A DNA stretch of 64,000 nucleotides from contig CM040101.1 of NCBI GenBank assembly GCA_022496805.1, forward strand, positions 8,000,501 through 8,064,500, given 5' to 3'. Below are positions 47,407 through 59,522 of the stretch, one piece after another. A program made the position numbers and the translations under genes. The stretch is from Pohlia nutans (lineage: Eukaryota > Streptophyta > Bryopsida > Bryales > Mniaceae). The notes under the pieces are model-generated. The model was not told where the DNA came from, ran no database searches, and saw only the letters and a list, made by a program, of their open reading frames with translations. Numbering within the stretch: the first letter of the stretch is position 1; every line of letters starts with the position of its first letter.

Positions 47407-47990
47407 CCCCTAGACGTCACAGAGTCTAGTTTCTCGACAACTAACAGATTCAAACCCATCTTACATTTTCATCAATGCTTGAATGAAAGTCATTCAATTT
47501 TTTGGAGATACTTTACCAAGTTGTTGTCCTTTCTAATGGTTGGATTTGGTCATATTTGAGTACATATTTTTCTAAAATTACAAATGTAGAAGTATGTCAA
47601 GTCGTTGACCAAGCCACAATTGCATTGACTGTAGTTCAAAAGTAGCCTTGCAAAAATGAGGTCATAGATTTAAGAAACACAAAAATTTCAAAGAATTACC
47701 ATGTACGTTTAAGAGTATCTCATTTCAAATTCATTCCAACGAATTTTACTCAAAAAATATTAAATTTTTGTTTGTAACCGAATTCAAAAGGAATTTCAAA
47801 TTTCAAATTTCAAATTTTATAATTAAATATTGGTGATAGTATTAGTGAATCGAACCGTATAGAGGGAATCTAAATTTCAAAATCTAGAACTTTTATTTAT
47901 ATATCAATTTCAAAATATTCTTCTAAATAGTACTTTATGATGATTTTTCTGAAATTGTCAATTCCAGGGACACCCTGGTACGTTTAGGGG
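47407..47990 (+). mobile_element. TTAA-bounded MITE family D
   Basis: TTAA flanks it at 47403-47406 and 47991-47994. The ends are CCCCTAGACGTCACAGAG and, reverse complemented, CCCCTAAACGTACCAGGG. It is 584 bp, with a fragment of the same family in the core of the giant duplication (about 8440-8580). It is non-coding. Confidence 0.75.
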
Positions 47991-48002
47991 TTAAAGGGCT
48001 AA

Positions 48003-48232
48003 CCCCTAAAGGACCAAGAAGTCCAAATTGGACCTCATGTTTCTTTTTAGCAGTTTTGAATAGATCCTACGTAAACTTCTTTTTATTCAAATTCATTTGT
48101 TGTTTGAGCACATGCAATGTTCTTCACTGATTCAGTGATATGAAATTTAGTCCCATGATCTAAATTATATTTTCACAATATGAACAATTGAATTTGTCAT
48201 TTAAAATCCATAAATCCACGGTCCTTTTGGGG
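48003..48232 (+). mobile_element. TTAA-type MITE family E (short)
   Basis: The ends CCCCTAAAGGACC and, reverse complemented, CCCCAAAAGGACC bound a 230 bp element. The right flank is TTAA (48233-48236); the left flank reads CTAA. Related sequence with the 'cacatgcaatgttcttcact' block occurs at 56100-56270, and a shorter match at 34480-34550. Confidence 0.65.
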
Positions 48233-48611
48233 TTAACCCATCATAAAGTAGGAGTGCTGTAAGGCTAATTAGTACCTTGACATACAGTTACTTACTTAAG
48301 TGACAGTCATGTCTTCCTCTCATGATTTTTAATTACCAAGGCATGATAGTACTTTTGATGTGAACATGATTACATATATATATTTCATGAACATCATAAA
48401 TTGGAGGGATAGCAGGATTGGCAGATGGATTTCTTTCTAATAAATAGACTTCCATGGGAAGAATTAAGAAAATCATGTGCAATCAGTTGAGTGATTTAAG
48501 CCATCAAGAATATATACTTTCTAATTATTTTAATTTTATTAAATTATCAAAAATTTATTTGAATATTACGCCAAACCTAACAGCCCAAATAATGCAACCC
48601 CTGATTACTAA

Positions 48612-49014
48612 GAGCATCTGCACCGTTGCACGCTAAAATTCACACTCTAAAATTATTCATTTATATTTGAAGAGCCCTTCTACCTACAATTTCCCACTTT
48701 CACAGACCAAATGTATATATCAAATAGTTAATTTGAGTTAATTAAAAATAGAACACGAGTTTCAAGGCCCAATATTCATGGGAATGGAAGTATATGCTCT
48801 TGTTGAGAGTAGCCGAAATGAAAACTCAAATTCAAAATTCCCCTTTTCCTTGGTCTTCGGGGCTACTATAATCCCAAAATGGAGAAGGATTTGTAAAAAT
48901 CGGAAAGTGAGGAGGTTGGGTGAAGGATGCTGGAAGCGGCTTGCAAGCTGCTTCTCAAAAACTGTTAGACAAAAAGGATCTCGCAAGTGCCTTCCAGTTG
49001 AGCCAAAGATGCTC
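48612..49014. mobile_element. PIF/Harbinger-type MITE
   Basis: The ends are GAGCATCTGCACCGTTG and the inverse GAGCCAAAGATGCTC, with TAA on both sides (48609-48611 and 49015-49017). It is 403 bp. The terminus resembles that of the 12.5 kb Harbinger element, which could once have mobilised it. Open frames inside it on both strands are shadows of the inverted structure. Confidence 0.75.
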
Positions 49015-49199
49015 TAACATCCAAAATACATGTTCAATTAGTTTTGTCGTCTTGTTGACGGTAAAATTAGTTCAACATGTTATCTATCTATGGATTTGAT
49101 AGAACCATGCCAGTTGACTCGGCTGCCCTTGACTCACTTCCAACTCACCATACCTAACACTTTGGTTAACTCTAATGTACCAAATAGAATGTGGGATAC

Positions 49200-51365
49200 A
49201 ATGACGAACAAAAGTGAGTATTAATTTAAAACTTTTCCATTCAAACAACCATACCATGAGCATCAATGGGCAAAGTCCAAAAGTCGATGTGCGAAAGTTT
49301 TAGTATGCGACACATAACACATTACTATGGAAGTTTGAAGAAAAACCTGATTGTGATTTGAAAGAAAATGACATTCGAAATTAGCCATGTCTAAAACTTG
49401 GTTTTGTGTGCTATGATTCGGAACTACTTTAAATTTTGTCAATTTTTTTTTAGAGCTTCAAAAAAACTTTTTGTGCCTTGGCATGTTGGTATACATCACT
49501 TTAGATTGTTGTACACAAAATTTGAAGGAAGTAGACATTTATAGAATTTAAAATATTCACAATTTGACAAACATGCAAATGATATTGGTTCTCACGATAT
49601 TTGAATATTTTGTTGGAATTAAGAGCATGGGACTGCATTGGCCATTGTAAAGAGTGCATAGGTTGCAACATGAACCATTGTTACATCTCAATGCCTTTGC
49701 ATTTGAAATATTTGTTGAATAGGAGAATACGTTCAATTTATATATTAGAGTTGTATGATGCAATTTTTGGGTTCTAGTTTTTTTGTACAAAGTCTAGAGT
49801 TCATGACGAGCCTGATTGATTCAACCAATCCAACAACTTGTTTTTTGTCATTTTTAGTATCATCAAGAAATTGTCCATTTTTATGAAAGATAGTGTAATT
49901 TCTGGCAGTTATGAACTTTTTGATGATATTGAAAATTATATGTTTTCTTTTTCTGATTCTTTGGAATAATTATGTGCAATAGGAACTCTAGTCTTTGCAC
50001 AAAAAAACTAGACCAAAAAATTGCATCATACAACTTTAACATATAAATTGAACGCATTCTCCTATTCAACAAATATTTAAAATGCAAGGGCATTGAGATG
50101 TAACAATGGTTCATGTTGCAACCTATGCACTCTTTACAATGACCAATGCAGTCCCATGCTCTTAACCCTTTAGTGCCCAGGGTACTGTAGCTGGGAGCAC
50201 TGGATTTTCCACTGTGATTGAGATTACCAGAAATAGAATGGATTAAATTAGAAAGTAGCCGTACAATTCTATTTTCAACTGGAGAGCACACATTTTATTA
50301 AAATTTGAGAATCATCCAATGGTGGGATTGGAAGATTATAGTATGTATTTGAACTATATAATGCACGCTCAAAAATGAGATTTTGAGGGGTGTGTGACTT
50401 CAAAGTTAAATAGAATTTGGGTTAAATTTTCAAAAATGAAAGGAAAGAAGTTCAGCTATGCCCTATGTCAACACCTCTCCATTGCAATCTTTCATATCAA
50501 GAACAGACTCACACATAATTATTGTGAATTTTATAAGTGAAAGTGACTTATCCATATACGGTTTAGGACAAAATTTTATACGTTGAAAATTGACAGGATT
50601 GGGTACATTAGTCAAGATCGGATTACACACACTAATGGAAGATGAAGAAGAGAACACAATCCAAAAAAATAAAACAAGATAACAAACTTCCAAACACAAG
50701 AAATACTGCATAATACATGTGTTGTATTTGTAAGTATTTAATGTATTTTCAAGTATTTGCAGTATTTTTGCATTTTGTTGATAGGTATTTTGATAGTTGT
50801 ACAATTCCAAATTGAAATTTTCTTTTTCTGGAAGGTGTGTAATGTATATGCGCAAATCTAAACTTCAGAACTGAAGTTCCAATTCTTCACGGATTCTCTG
50901 TTATTTGCATTTCCGACGTTGTAGTGACCATAATCTGGCTTGCTGGGCACTAAAGGGTTAATTCCGACAAAATATTCAAATATCATGAGAACCAATATCA
51001 TTTGCATGTTTGTCAAATTGTGAATATTTTAAATTCTATAAATGTCTACTTCCTTCAATTTTTGTGTACAACAATCTAAAGTAATGTATACCAACATGCC
51101 AAGGCACAAAAAGTTTTTTTGAAGCTCTAAGAAAAAAACTAACAAAATTTAAAGTAGTCCCAAATTATAGCGCACAAAACTGAGTTTTAGACATGGTTAA
51201 CTTTGAATGTCGTTTTCTTTCAAACCATAATTGCATTTTTCTTCAAACTTGTTATATGTCGCATGCTACAACTTCGCATATCGACTTTTGGACTTTGCCC
51301 ATTGATGATCATGGTATAGTTGTTTGAATGAAAGAGTTCTAAATCGATACTTAGTTTGTTTGGCA
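49200..51365. repeat. Long foldback (hairpin) repeat, ~0.6 kb arms
   Basis: The left arm, about 49200-49803, is mirrored by 49989-50161 plus 50962-51365, with a 185 bp loop. Examples are 'gggcaaagtccaaaagtcgat' at 49267 against its inverse near 51290, and 'ttgtatgatgcaattttt' against its inverse near 50020. The right arm is interrupted by a family C element. Transcription would give a long double-stranded RNA. No coding capacity is seen. Confidence 0.85.
50166..50957 (-). mobile_element. TTAA-bounded MITE family C, full length
   Basis: TTAA stands at 50162-50165 and 50958-50961. The terminal inverted repeat CCCTTTAGTGCCCAG is perfect at both ends. It is 792 bp and non-coding. The left arm of the surrounding foldback has the unoccupied site (GGAATTAAGAGCATGGG, TTAA at 49619-49622), so the insertion duplicated exactly TTAA. 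Relatives are at 46047-47402 and 58697-61210. Confidence 0.88.
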
Positions 51366-51689
51366 CCGTATATTCAACTACTTAGATTTGAAGGATCATT
51401 GCTTAACGCATTATGATCAAAGGCCCAATGGTTATTTGGAGGGGCCCACAAAATTTTGATTCAATTCTTCAACATATCAAACCCTCCCACGAGATGGGTC
51501 CAGATGCTCTAAGTATTCATTTGGATTTAGATTGCTTTGAGAATTTGCGTTTAGAATGGAGCAAAGGGTTTGGGTGAGTGGGCCTATATTTTGGCATTCA
51601 TCCTTCTAAATGAGAGAAATGAAAAGTGTCAAGAAAGAGTTCTAATTTGTGAGAAGCATGCCAAAAAAGTTTCCCCCATTAAATGCTCA
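51366..51689. other. Short non-coding spacer
   Basis: Between the foldback and the tandem array. A remnant of a Harbinger-type end (CAGATGCTCTAA) is visible near 51500. Nothing else is recognised. Confidence 0.4.
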
Positions 51690-53910
51690 TTGTTGGAGCC
51701 AAATGGAGCCACCATTCATGGCACGTTCTTACCATTGTTTCCAAATGGAGCTACCTTTCATGGTACCACTGTTTACAAATGAAGCTACCTTTTATATCTG
51801 ATGTCATTATGAACCGGACGTCTCTTGCTCATTGTTCACAAATAGAGCCACCTTTCGTGGCACATTTCTTACTATTGTTTCCAAATGGAGCTACCTTTTA
51901 TGTTTGATGTCATTTTGAGGTGAACGTTTCTTGCTCACTGTTCACAAATGGAGCCACCTTTTATGTTTCTTACTATTGTTTATATATGGAACTACCTTTC
52001 ATGTCTCATGCCATTTGAGCCGGATAGTCGTGCGCATTGTTTACAAATGGAGCTACCTTTTATGTCTAATGTCATTATGAACCGGACGTCTTTTGCTCGT
52101 TGTACACAAATGGAGTCACCTTTTATGGTACCACTGTTTACATATGGAATTACCTTTCATGTTCGATACCATTCTAAGCCGAACGTCTATTGTTGACAAA
52201 TAGAGCCACCTTTCGTGGCACATTTCTTACTATTGTTTCCAAATGGAGCTACCTTTCATGTTTGATGTCATTTTGAGCAGGACTTTTCTTGCTCACTGTT
52301 CACAAATGGAGTCACCTTTCATGGTACGATTGTTTACAAATGAAACTACATTTTATGTTTGATACCATTCTGATGTGGACGTTTCTTGCTCATTGTTCAC
52401 AAATGAAGCCACCTTTCATGGTATCACTGTTTACATATGGAACTACCTTTCATGTTCGATACCATTCTAAGCCGAATTTCTATTGTTCAATGTTGACAAA
52501 TAGAGCCATCTTTCATGGCACATTTCTCACTATTGTTTCCAAATGGAGCTACCGATCATGTCTGTTGTCATTTGCAGCACGACATTTCTTGCTTACTGTT
52601 CATAAATGGAGCCACCATTCATGACACGCTTCTTACCATTGTTTACAAATACAGCTACCTTTCATGTCAGATGCCATTATAAGCCGGACAATTCTTGCTC
52701 ATTGTTCACAAATGGAGCCACCGTTCATGACCCCAATTTTACCGCTGGTTACATAATTGGAACTACCTTTTATGGCTGATGCCATTTTGAGGCAGATGTT
52801 TCTTGCTCACTGTTCACAAATGGAGCCACCTTTCATGGCATATTTCTCACCATTGTTTACAAATGGAACAACCTTTCATGTCTGATGTCATTATGAACCG
52901 GACGTTTCTTGTTCATTGTTTACAAATTGAGACACCTTTCATGGTACCACTGTTTATATATGGACCTACTTTTCATGTTCGATACCATTCTATGCCGAAT
53001 GTCTGTTGCTCACTGTTGACAAATAGAGCCACCTATCATGGTACATTTCTTACTATTGTTTCCAAATGGAGCTATCTTCTATATCCAATGCCATTATGAA
53101 TCGAACGTTTCTTGCTCATTGTTTACAAATGGAGCCACCTTTTATAGTACCACTGTTTACAAATAGAACTACCTTTCAAGTCTGATGTCAATTTGAGCCT
53201 AACATTTCTTACCCACTGTTTACAAATGGAGCCTCCTTTTGTAGCACGTTTCTTACTACTCTTTACAAATGGAGCTACTTTTCATGGATGATGTCATTTT
53301 GACTCCGACGTTTCTTGCCCACTGTTCACAAATGGAGCCTTTGTAGTACGTTTCTTACCACTGTTTCCTTTCATGGTTGATGTCATTTGAAACTCAAAAT
53401 TCAAAATTCTTTTGTGATTCAATTACAAATAAGATATTGACAATTTATACATGAAATTTGTTGTGATTGGTTGAAATGTTACACAAATAGAGCCATCATT
53501 TATGATATCATTTTTACCACTGTTTACAAATAGAGCTATGTTTTATGTCTAATATCATTTTGAGTCGGACGTTTCCTATTTCCTACTCACTATTCACAAA
53601 TGGAGCCACTTTTCATGGTACAATTGTTTACAAATGAAACTACCTTTTATATCTCATGTCATTATGGATTGGAGGTTTCTTGCTCACTGTTCACAAATGG
53701 AGCTACCTTTCATGGCACGTTTCTTACCACTGTTTACAAATAGAGTTAGAGCTACTTTTCATATCTGATGCCATTATGAGCCGAATGTTTTGTGCTCACT
53801 GTCCACAAATGGAGCCATCTTTCATGGCACATTTCTTACAATAGTTTACAAATGGAGCTACCTTTCATGTCTGATGCTATTCGGAGATGGATGTTTTATA
53901 AGATGAAAAC
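51690..53910 (+). repeat. ~106 bp tandem repeat array (satellite-like)
   Basis: Roughly 20 diverged copies of a ~106 bp unit. Each is made of two related halves sharing TTCACAAATGGAGCCACC / TTTACAAATGGAGCTACC and 'ctttcatg', then 'ctgatgccattatgagccggacgtttcttgctca'. Long open frames across it on the plus strand are by-products of the repeat. A roughly 100 bp fragment of family A (about 53388-53485) interrupts the array. Confidence 0.85.
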
Positions 53911-56424
53911 CTGAACATTTCTTACTCATTGCTTAGTGTTCAAATGGTTTGAAGTAGTTTGGAGTCTCTCTACTCATTCTTTACTCTTCATTGTATCAGT
54001 CCCAACCCTGAAGCATGCTGCATGTACTTCACGAAACTCAATCATCTAAGTTTTTTTCACAAGTAAAACTCATACTCTAATTATTTTTGGTAGCGAACAC
54101 ACATTCCTAAAATTCAGTTGGATATTTTGTTTAACACAACACTACAATCCAAAGTATTGACTACTTAGCAAATATCTCTAATATCTCCTAAATATATGAT
54201 AATTCCATATATACATTCATCATGTGGGAACATAAAATGTTTCATTTACTCAAATTTAGTAAAACATATACTATTGGATTGTTATTTGACAATAATTACC
54301 ACCTTTGATTTGATCATTATAGGATTTACACCTTATGACACTAAAATTCACAAATATATAGGTGAACATACATGGTCACAAAGGGCTTTTGAAACGTTTA
54401 GGGTTTAATATAATTTGAAAATCCCATGCACTTTGTAATGCATTATTTGAATGATAAGATTGTCCGGCTTCTCCTTCAACTTCAATACTTCATAATTTTT
54501 TTGGAATTAGAAGATAGCTTGTATCCAGTCTCTAAACTACATTGTTTTTGGCTATTAGTCTGTGGGAGACTAATTTCAAAAGCCAAAATTTGCACCCAAT
54601 CATTTGCTTACACTAGGAACAACAATTCATTGCATACTGACACACAATACAAGATCCAACTATACAAGGACACATTGGAGGAACATGCACTAAAAACCCA
54701 CCTTGACTGTTAGCCAAAATCAGTGTAGTAAAAACTTCAGTACCTATCCGACTACCGTGTCCTTCATCCACAATGCATGATGTACAGTACACAGTGTAAG
54801 TATAGAATCAATCTCAAGGTGCTGTTACAGCCCCAGCAAAAGAATTATTACAAATGATTTCAAAGGAAAATGCAACAAACTTAAGGCAAGTTAGTGAATA
54901 CATGAGGGAAAAACATATACATCCAAGCACCGTTGGCAAACAGAACACAACTGATTTTGCCATACCCTCAACTTCCACATACAAATTGGTGCATTTTGTA
55001 AGCTACACAACGTTCAAACCAAGAACACATAATCCAAGACATACTCAGACTAAGCGGGAAGGAAATCCTCACTACATCCTTGACCTTCTCGTGATATAAA
55101 CAAGGTATCAGTAGATACAAAGGGCCCTGGTAGTATTTTTTTGTTTTTTCTTCACAATTTCTTTTCTCCAAGCTTTAAAATAAAAAATAAAATAAAATCC
55201 AAAAATACGAAGAGTTTGTAAACAAGAGAGCGACAAAAGAAGAATGAAGATAGCCGCAGCGGAAACCTTGAGATTGAGACGGCTGAACCAGGTAGAATAC
55301 TGAAACCCTAAGTCCAAATATCCCAAACCAGAACCTAATAGTGTAAAAAGGGTTATATTAGCAGAAGTGTCGTTTTTATTTAACACGATAAATAGTCCCC
55401 TGCCTAAGTCCCTGCCTAAAAGGCAAGGCCCAATAAAGCCACCTAAACAAACATTGCACGCACAACTTAGAAGTGTCCAGAAAGATGGTTGCTTCAATTA
55501 GTTCATGTCTTGCCCACAATGATTCTTACAGAACCAGCTCTCGTTCAGCAGGCACAACTGTCGCACCCAGTCAAACACTAATATTGGTACAAAGCATCTG
55601 AAGCAACACATTCACGATTGCAGGATTTACAGTCTTCAAGGCAAGAGGGTTACGTTTTGAAGAACACAAACCATAGGTCTCAGTTATGCAGGATTATGAT
55701 TCACCACAATCTAAATAACAAAATCAATCTTCAACGGCCCTCATTGTACCTGCCACATCCCAACACCAATATCAGCACCTTCTCTATAAGAAAGCTTTTG
55801 CCCCCATTACGAAGCTGGGACCTAATACATATTTTAGCGCTTTTGAGTGGTTCATTTGCAAATTTTCTTTTGTATAAGGCAATCCATTTCTTCGTCTTCG
55901 AGTATAAGGCTCTCTGGGTATAAACCGTGAGCGCGAAGCCTGAGGTGTTTTACCCCAGAGAGCCCGAGAAGAAATGAATTCCCTTGCGTAAAGCAGTTTA
56001 AGAAAATTTCTTTATAGAGGATTATGAAAAATTCCCATGACCTGGATTACGAGAAATTCCCCCGATAAATCCCAAACCCTAATTCTGCATTATTGAGCCA
56101 CGTGAATCGTACTGAAATTTTTCTTTTAAGTGCTTTACGTTCAATTTTATGTATTTTTTGGCCAACACATGCAATGTTCTTCACTAATTCGGGTGGTATA
56201 AAATTCGCCCATCCATGAATTATATTTTTCACAATATGGTCAATCAAATTGGTCATTTTAAAACCTTGCCACTGAAGGAGCTGAATGCAAATCCTTCAAG
56301 ACAGCGAGAGCATCAAGATTTCTTACGAAAAAAAAAAAAACAAGAGTGAAAATTTTGTGAAAAGAAAGGTAAATGTGTGCGTGGGCTAGGGTTCATGGAC
56401 AGAGAATAAGAGATGAATAGTTAC
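53911..56424. other. Intergenic region, no recognised gene
   Basis: About 2.5 kb with only short open frames, such as 129 codons on the minus strand at 55108-55497 with hydrophobic runs and no family match. A degenerate family E match lies at 56100-56270. It may hold the missing 3' exon(s) and UTR of the minus-strand gene that starts at 56741. Confidence 0.45.
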
Positions 56425-56741
56425 CAATGTAACGCTTATTGTTGGCAGTCTGAACTTCCGACAACTTCTTATCAAGGTCCTCTTGTAAACGAACTTCCCA
56501 ATTCGCCACTGCATTTCCGAATCCAGCTCCCAAGCCTATCGCAAGCAAGTGCTCCCACGGATCTGTACACGAAAGTGACATCAAATTCAAATAAGCCAGC
56601 CTTGCTCTATAAAATCGAATTTGCCAAGACAGAGGCTCAAAACTACTCACGGCGCATGAGGGGAAGCTTGCGCACTCCGTTGGAGTAGAACTGACAGCTC
56701 AAGCCCATTATGGCGCCCACCATGGTTGCAGTGGCCACCAT
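56425..56741 (-). CDS. Small conserved plant protein with an N-terminal hydrophobic segment (3' end unresolved)
   Basis: Exon 1 is 56741-56651 (MVATATMVGAIMGLSCQFYS ... KLPLMR, donor GCGCC|GTGAGT). Exon 2 is 56562-56425 (acceptor TGTACAG; HPWEHLLAIGLGAGFGNAVA, NWEVRLQEDLDKKL, ANNKRY; donor ATTG|GTAACT), in phase. It resembles the short plant proteins of about 75-85 residues with a PWEH..C(I/V)GLGA.....W...L..DLDK pattern. Their function is, as far as I know, not established. A glycine/alanine-rich hydrophobic N-terminus suggests a membrane or organelle setting. I cannot place the last exon with confidence. Confidence 0.6.
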
Positions 56742-56997
56742 GGTCGCTCTCTGTTGATGATCGCGCTACCAAAGGGAAAGGGAAAACACAACGGATGCTC
56801 ACGGCCTCGAGCTCCACCTGATAATAATCCTGCAACAGAGGACAGAGAACAGTCTCCGAAACAAACCCTAATCCCACAGCAAAGCACCGTGCTCTCTCGC
56901 GACAAGGGAAGGCTGATGGATGATATTTTGCTGGTTCTTACGTCGATGATTTTCATCCTCACTTTAAAAATTAAAAAATAACTAGACGACACCTTAA

Positions 56998-57666
56998 CCC
57001 TTATGGCAGAGTGATCTAAAATGGAGCAGGTCCCATTATGGAGCTCTAGTAATCTTCACTCAGAGGTACATAATAGCTTCCCCATGCAATAGTGTCATGT
57101 ACTTACTGCAAACATTATAGGGTGTCACTTTAGGGCACCATTTTAGGAACACCTATATTTCCAATTTCAAAAATTCATAACTCATTGTAGAAGAGTCCAA
57201 AAATGATGATTCCACTTGCTCTATCTTTCTACTAATTTTCCCCATGCACAAAAATTGCTTGTACTGGTGACATCCTTGTTGATTTCACGTGCTGAAAATT
57301 GAGCCATTATTGAACACCTTACCATAGATGTCAAGAGGCTTTGGCCGGGCATCCCGGAAGGCATCTAAATTTTTGGAAAGAAAGAAGAAGAAAAAAAAAA
57401 ACGGCTCTGTGCAGCACTGTTGTATTGCAGCGCTTTTTTTAAAACGACCTCAACTTCCCAACTGCAACTCCTATTCAAATGGATTACTTTGATTGTTTGT
57501 GAATGATTCCACAATCTCCCATATGAGGCGCAAGTTGAGAATCTAACTTGCTTTTTTAGTAGCTTTTCAACGCACCAATCCTCGCTTGTTTTGGTTGAGG
57601 AAAACTACTTTTTTCTAAATTATTCTTTAATAAAAAGGCCATGGGGCTTGCTTTGACGTTTAAGGG
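56998..57666. mobile_element. TTAA-bounded element with weak termini
   Basis: TTAA stands at 56994-56997 and 57667-57670. The ends are CCCTTATGGCAGAG and, reverse complemented, CCCTTAAACGTCAAAG; only the first six bases pair. It is 669 bp and non-coding. It is probably a decayed member of the same TTAA group. Confidence 0.5.
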
Positions 57667-57670
57667 TTAA

Positions 57671-58692
57671 GAAATCCACTGACTATATATTACATGTAAC
57701 CAAATCATGACCAACATAACATTCAGTGGCCTTCATGTCCTCTCCTTTTCCTTCATGCACTTTGTTCATCACCTAGGGATTCTACCTGCCCAATTAGATA
57801 CTAATGAAGTCCTGTTGAATGCGGAATATGTTGTACCATCTACTATTGAGCTAGGCAGAGCCATTGCATGCTACTAAATGTTATGAAGGTAGAGAACCCC
57901 AAAGTAACCATCTAGTATTTAGTGTCCGGGGCACTATTTCTCAAATCCGGACACTATTTAATTTTAGGGAGATATAGTATCCTAGTAAGAAAAAATGAAT
58001 GTAGTGTTTCAATGACATATGGCAACTTTATAATAAATATGGCATGCCACTTCATGTTACTCTCAAGACTTGAAAAGAACATGCACTCTCAATGAAAGTG
58101 AGAATGACAACTGGCAAACACCTATACAGTGTCAAGTGACACTATTTCTCTTCACCTTTGAACGAATTGTGGTAAAAGATATCAATTCTCCGTGGACACT
58201 AAATATGTCATTCAATGTAGAATTCTAATAATGGGCACCATATTAAAACGAGAGTTTTGTATGCAATTGCCGTAAGTCTATATAAATGACAAGACTATAT
58301 TCTTGTAAAAATTACATAATATATACATTATACAATGCCTTGTATATCATAAGACAATATACACTATACGTTGTGACATTTTTTGCATAGGGTAACATTG
58401 AATACAAATTGTGGCATGTATTGTGTCTTTTACAATCTTGTTAAAAAAATTTCAATATATAGCATCATGTAATATACAATCTAAAGTAACATCATTGTCA
58501 TTATGAATAGACACTTTATTCATGTTGGCCTCGAAAGAGCATCAAAGTTTCTATCTAAAGTAACATTTGTTATTTGACACGCGCGTCCAATTTCAAAAAG
58601 TATAAGATGTTAATTTGGTTCACTAGACATAAGTTGTAGGGTGGCTTTTGTGTGTACAATACAATACTATACAGTGCATACTCACTTTATTT
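57671..58692. other. Intergenic region, no gene
   Basis: AT-rich. A small inverted pair, ATTTAGTGTCC near 57918 and GGACACTAAAT near 58194, could mark a decayed MITE. Nothing coding is recognised. Confidence 0.45.
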
Positions 58693-59522
58693 TTAACCCT
58701 TAAGTGCCCATATCAATTTACCCATATAAAATTTTATAATTAGGTAGAATTTTTTCCTTCAATGAATATAAAGGACCCTATAGTTTAACTCACGTGGTTT
58801 TCTACTTTTTGCATAGTGACCTCCCAGAGTTCTACACGGGTGAAATTTTTGCACAGACAGATTCCTTAAAAAAGAATTCAACCATAGTAAATTGAGCATA
58901 CTTCAATTTCACTCATTCTATAAAAAGCTCGTGTAAATCTGACCATTCATTTACAAGATTATGTCTCGTATGCATAGTTATACTTGCCCTACCATTAAAT
59001 ACACAAACCTCTCTCTGAAGAACTTCAGTACGAGATTTTAATTATAAAATATTATTTTTTATAAACCTTGGACGTGATTTGCAGATTCAATACCTTCTTG
59101 GAACAATTTTCCATACCACCTTTCAATGGTTACTCAATTTTTCAAAGAATTTCAAAGTCCACACAGGTGGTACACATATGGTTTTTGTAACAAATTGATA
59201 AGTTAAAACATGAAAGGAGTTGGTACATTGATTAAGATCAGAATACATACACTAATAGAACATGAACAAGAGAACACAATCCCAAAAAAAAACGAGATAA
59301 CAAACTTCCAAACACAAGAAATATCGAATAGTACATGTATTGTATTTGTAAGTATTCAGTGTTGTATTTTAAGGTATTTACAAAATTTTGGTGTTTTGTA
59401 CATAGGCATTTTGATAGCTTCATAACTCCAAATAAAAAAATTCTTTTGCATAACATGCACATCGCAGACCCCTCCTTCGTCCTTCAAGCAACCAAGTTCC
59501 ATTCACAACAGATGTGGAGCTA

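Noticed and set aside
51570..53844. Series of plus-strand open frames with similar Trp/His/Phe-rich peptides
   Set aside because: They arise from the 106 bp tandem repeat and are broken at irregular places, with no start or stop conservation.
51690..53910. CRISPR-like array of direct repeats
   Set aside because: The units are contiguous and diverged, with no constant repeat or unique spacers, and the genome is a plant nucleus.
55108..55497. 129-codon minus-strand open frame with hydrophobic runs
   Set aside because: Low complexity, no recognisable family and no fit to the phase of the neighbouring small gene. Kept only as a note in the intergenic entry.
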